This document shows positions 62,771 to 64,000 of a stretch of 64,000 bases of DNA, piece after piece. The notes beneath the pieces were generated by a model. It made no database searches, was not told the origin of the DNA, and saw only the letters and a program-made list of their open reading frames with translations. Numbering within the stretch: the stretch's first letter is position 1; each line of letters opens with the position of its first letter. This DNA comes from Legionella_C dresdenensis (GTDB lineage Bacteria; Pseudomonadota; Gammaproteobacteria; Legionellales; Legionellaceae), in assembly GCF_042649825.1 (NCBI RefSeq), contig NZ_JBHSAB010000029.1, positions 1 to 64,000 on the forward strand, in the 5' to 3' direction. Position numbers and translations under genes: made by a program.

Positions 62771-63583
62771 ATGCACCTCTTTAAAGTTCTCATGATGGGC
62801 GATTCTAATACTGGTAAAACTCAAATCTTAAATCGACTGACAAATGTCGCATTTTCAAATGAATATAAGGCAACCAGTAGTATTGATTTTGTTGCGTATG
62901 AGCACGATGAAAACAGATTTCAATTATGGGATACCGCTGGGATAAAGAGATTTCAACATCTAGGCATGGTTTTTTACAGAGGCACGGATGTTATATTGTA
63001 CTGCATTAATGTATCTCAGACAGATCTTGCGGCCAATGTAGCTTTTTATAAAAAAGAGATTGATAATACACAATCGAATTGTCCCACTGCAAAAGTTATC
63101 ATTGTCGCGACTAAAATGGATGAAAAAGAGGATTTGCATAACCTGAAATTAATCCATGAGGTTGCTAAACAGTATAATTGTCCATGTATAGAAACATCGG
63201 CAAAGGATAACACCGGGATTATAGAATTAAAGAACCAAATAACGGCATTAGTTAAGCCTGCTGCAACAACCGAATCGCAAATAAATATGGAAAAAGAAAG
63301 ACTTAAATCAATAATTAATACTCTTATCAGCAACATTGAGAACGGCACAGGCCGAAAAACTTCGGGGCGGGGCTCAGCGAAAGTTGTAAAGTTACAAAAT
63401 GAATTAACAGCAATAACAACAGCTGAAAATTTTGATGAACAAGCGACTATCGGAAGACTTAAGAAAATATGTGCCGAACAACGACATCCATGGCGGTTAT
63501 TTCATACTCCTCATAGCGCTAGAGAACTTGAGGAATTATTGGTACCTCAATCTACAGCACCTACGGCCTTGCAGAATCAGTAG
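62771..63583 (+). CDS. Rab-like small GTPase 2, 270 aa
   Basis: Paralogue of gene 1. G1 GDSNTGKT (10-17), Thr35 in YKATSSIDF, G3 WDTAGIKRFQHL, G4 TKMD and G5 ETSAK. The catalytic Gln of G3 is Ile58, so GTP hydrolysis should be slow and the protein may stay GTP-bound. From about residue 125 to the end it is nearly identical to gene 1, at DNA level too, while the N-terminal half has diverged. GGAG before the ATG at 62771. No prenylation Cys. Confidence 0.85.
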   Translation: MHLFKVLMMGDSNTGKTQILNRLTNVAFSNEYKATSSIDFVAYEHDENRFQLWDTAGIKRFQHLGMVFYRGTDVILYCINVSQTDLAANVAFYKKEIDNTQSNCPTAKVIIVATKMDEKEDLHNLKLIHEVAKQYNCPCIETSAKDNTGIIELKNQITALVKPAATTESQINMEKERLKSIINTLISNIENGTGRKTSGRGSAKVVKLQNELTAITTAENFDEQATIGRLKKICAEQRHPWRLFHTPHSARELEELLVPQSTAPTALQNQ

Positions 63584-63588
63584 CAGGT

Positions 63589-63650
63589 GGGCATCCCCGC
63601 GAAAGCGGGAGCCAACTGGAGAAATGGATTCCCGCCTTCGCAGAATCTCA
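63589..63650. repeat. internally deleted family R composite repeat
   Basis: GGCATCCCCGCGAAAGCGGG and GGATTCCCGCCTTCGCAGAA with a short inner part (CCAACTGGAGAAAT). Shorter than the 87-bp units at 47521 and 50653, suggesting an internal deletion. Confidence 0.75.
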
Positions 63651-63657
63651 GTGTCCT

Positions 63658-63690
63658 ATTAATTTTGGCTTAAGGAATTTTTGTTATAAT
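63658..63690 (+). promoter_or_regulatory. PmrA-type box and -10 before Rab-like gene 3
   Basis: ATTAATTTT-GG-CTTAAGGAA (63658-63677), 7 nt, then a perfect TATAAT (63685-63690). Same layout as the two other Rab-like promoters. Confidence 0.7.
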
Positions 63691-63724
63691 GGTTATGTAG
63701 TAATCATTATATGTGGGAATACAT

Positions 63725-64000
63725 ATGGTTTTTAAAATCCTGATTAAAGGCGACAAAAATGCTGGTAAAACTGAACTTGGTAATCGCTTATCACTCAATC
63801 CGTTTTCCGGTATTTATAAAACTACCTCTAGTGCTGCCTTTTACCAATATGAAGAACCGGATGATAAAGGCAATATAGACACATTTAAATTATGGGAAAC
63901 CACTAATGATAAGAAATATCAAGCCCTTACTATTATTCAGCAACGAAACATAAACGTCCTGATTTATTGCATTAACGCATCTCAATCAAATCTTGCGGAT
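63725..64000 (+). CDS. Rab-like GTPase 3, partial (runs off the window)
   Basis: The ATG at 63725 (GTGGGAATAC upstream) starts MVFKILIKGDKNAGKTELGN and stays open to the window end (92 codons). P-loop GDKNAGKT is intact. Switch I is YKTTSSAAF, and the G3 region reads WETTNDKKYQAL, so the DxxG and catalytic Gln are both lost. The following strand (NVLIYCINASQSNLAD) matches genes 1 and 2. It is therefore the third, more degenerate paralogue. Its G4, G5 and tail lie outside the window. Confidence 0.85.
   Translation, partial: MVFKILIKGDKNAGKTELGNRLSLNPFSGIYKTTSSAAFYQYEEPDDKGNIDTFKLWETTNDKKYQALTIIQQRNINVLIYCINASQSNLAD

Overview
The window looks like a chromosome segment of a host-associated gammaproteobacterium of the order Legionellales (Legionella, Coxiella or Aquicella-like). 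This is an inference. Typical gammaproteobacterial housekeeping genes (aroE, folE, pepN, prkA-yeaH-spoVR, prc, rep, hslO, typA, nadK, recN) alternate with many genes for eukaryote-like proteins: Rab-like GTPases, a U-box/Ras-like fusion, a SidE-type phosphodiesterase, a calpain-like protease, a tubulin-tyrosine-ligase-like protein, leucine-rich and ankyrin repeats, and a patatin phospholipase. These are the kinds of protein delivered by the Dot/Icm type IV system in that order. No Dot/Icm gene lies in the window, so translocation is not shown. No rRNA, tRNA or CRISPR array was seen.

Layout. 1-8 kb is AT-rich accessory DNA. It holds a Tn21-like res site with its resolvase but no transposase, a protein with a HEPN-type motif followed by six CxxC pairs, a C-terminally anchored membrane protein, and a U-box/pseudo-GTPase fusion. 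8-22.6 kb is mostly metabolic: a peptide transporter, patatin, aroE, a secreted 2H-phosphoesterase-like protein, a pteridine-reductase-like SDR, a CYTH protein, a frameshifted LuxR regulator, a Bcr/CflA exporter, folE and pepN. 22.8-27.6 kb is the stress operon prkA-yeaH-spoVR, behind a sigma-S-like -10 element. 27.7-41.3 kb is rich in effector candidates (SidE PDE, alpha/beta hydrolase, a 936-residue protein with an internal duplication, ankyrin, LRR, calpain) with topoisomerase IB among them. 41.4-61.4 kb returns to core genes (prc, M28 aminopeptidase, rep, hslO, typA-nadK-recN, a flippase), with a TTL-like gene paired with a BenE transporter and a Fur-box-like site before a multi-TM protein. 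61.5-64 kb is a tandem array of three Rab-like GTPase genes, the last cut by the window end.

The most striking signal is regulatory. Each of the three Rab-like genes is preceded by a tandem 9-2-9 direct repeat of the PmrA-box type, placed exactly 7 nt before a -10 hexamer. The PmrA response regulator is known to control Dot/Icm effectors in Legionella and Coxiella, so a shared effector regulon is likely.

The intergenic regions carry several families of short palindromic repeats, often as inverted pairs (REPIN-like), and one MITE of about 161 bp with TA target duplications just upstream of the first Rab promoter. One repeat forms the C-terminus of a membrane protein gene.
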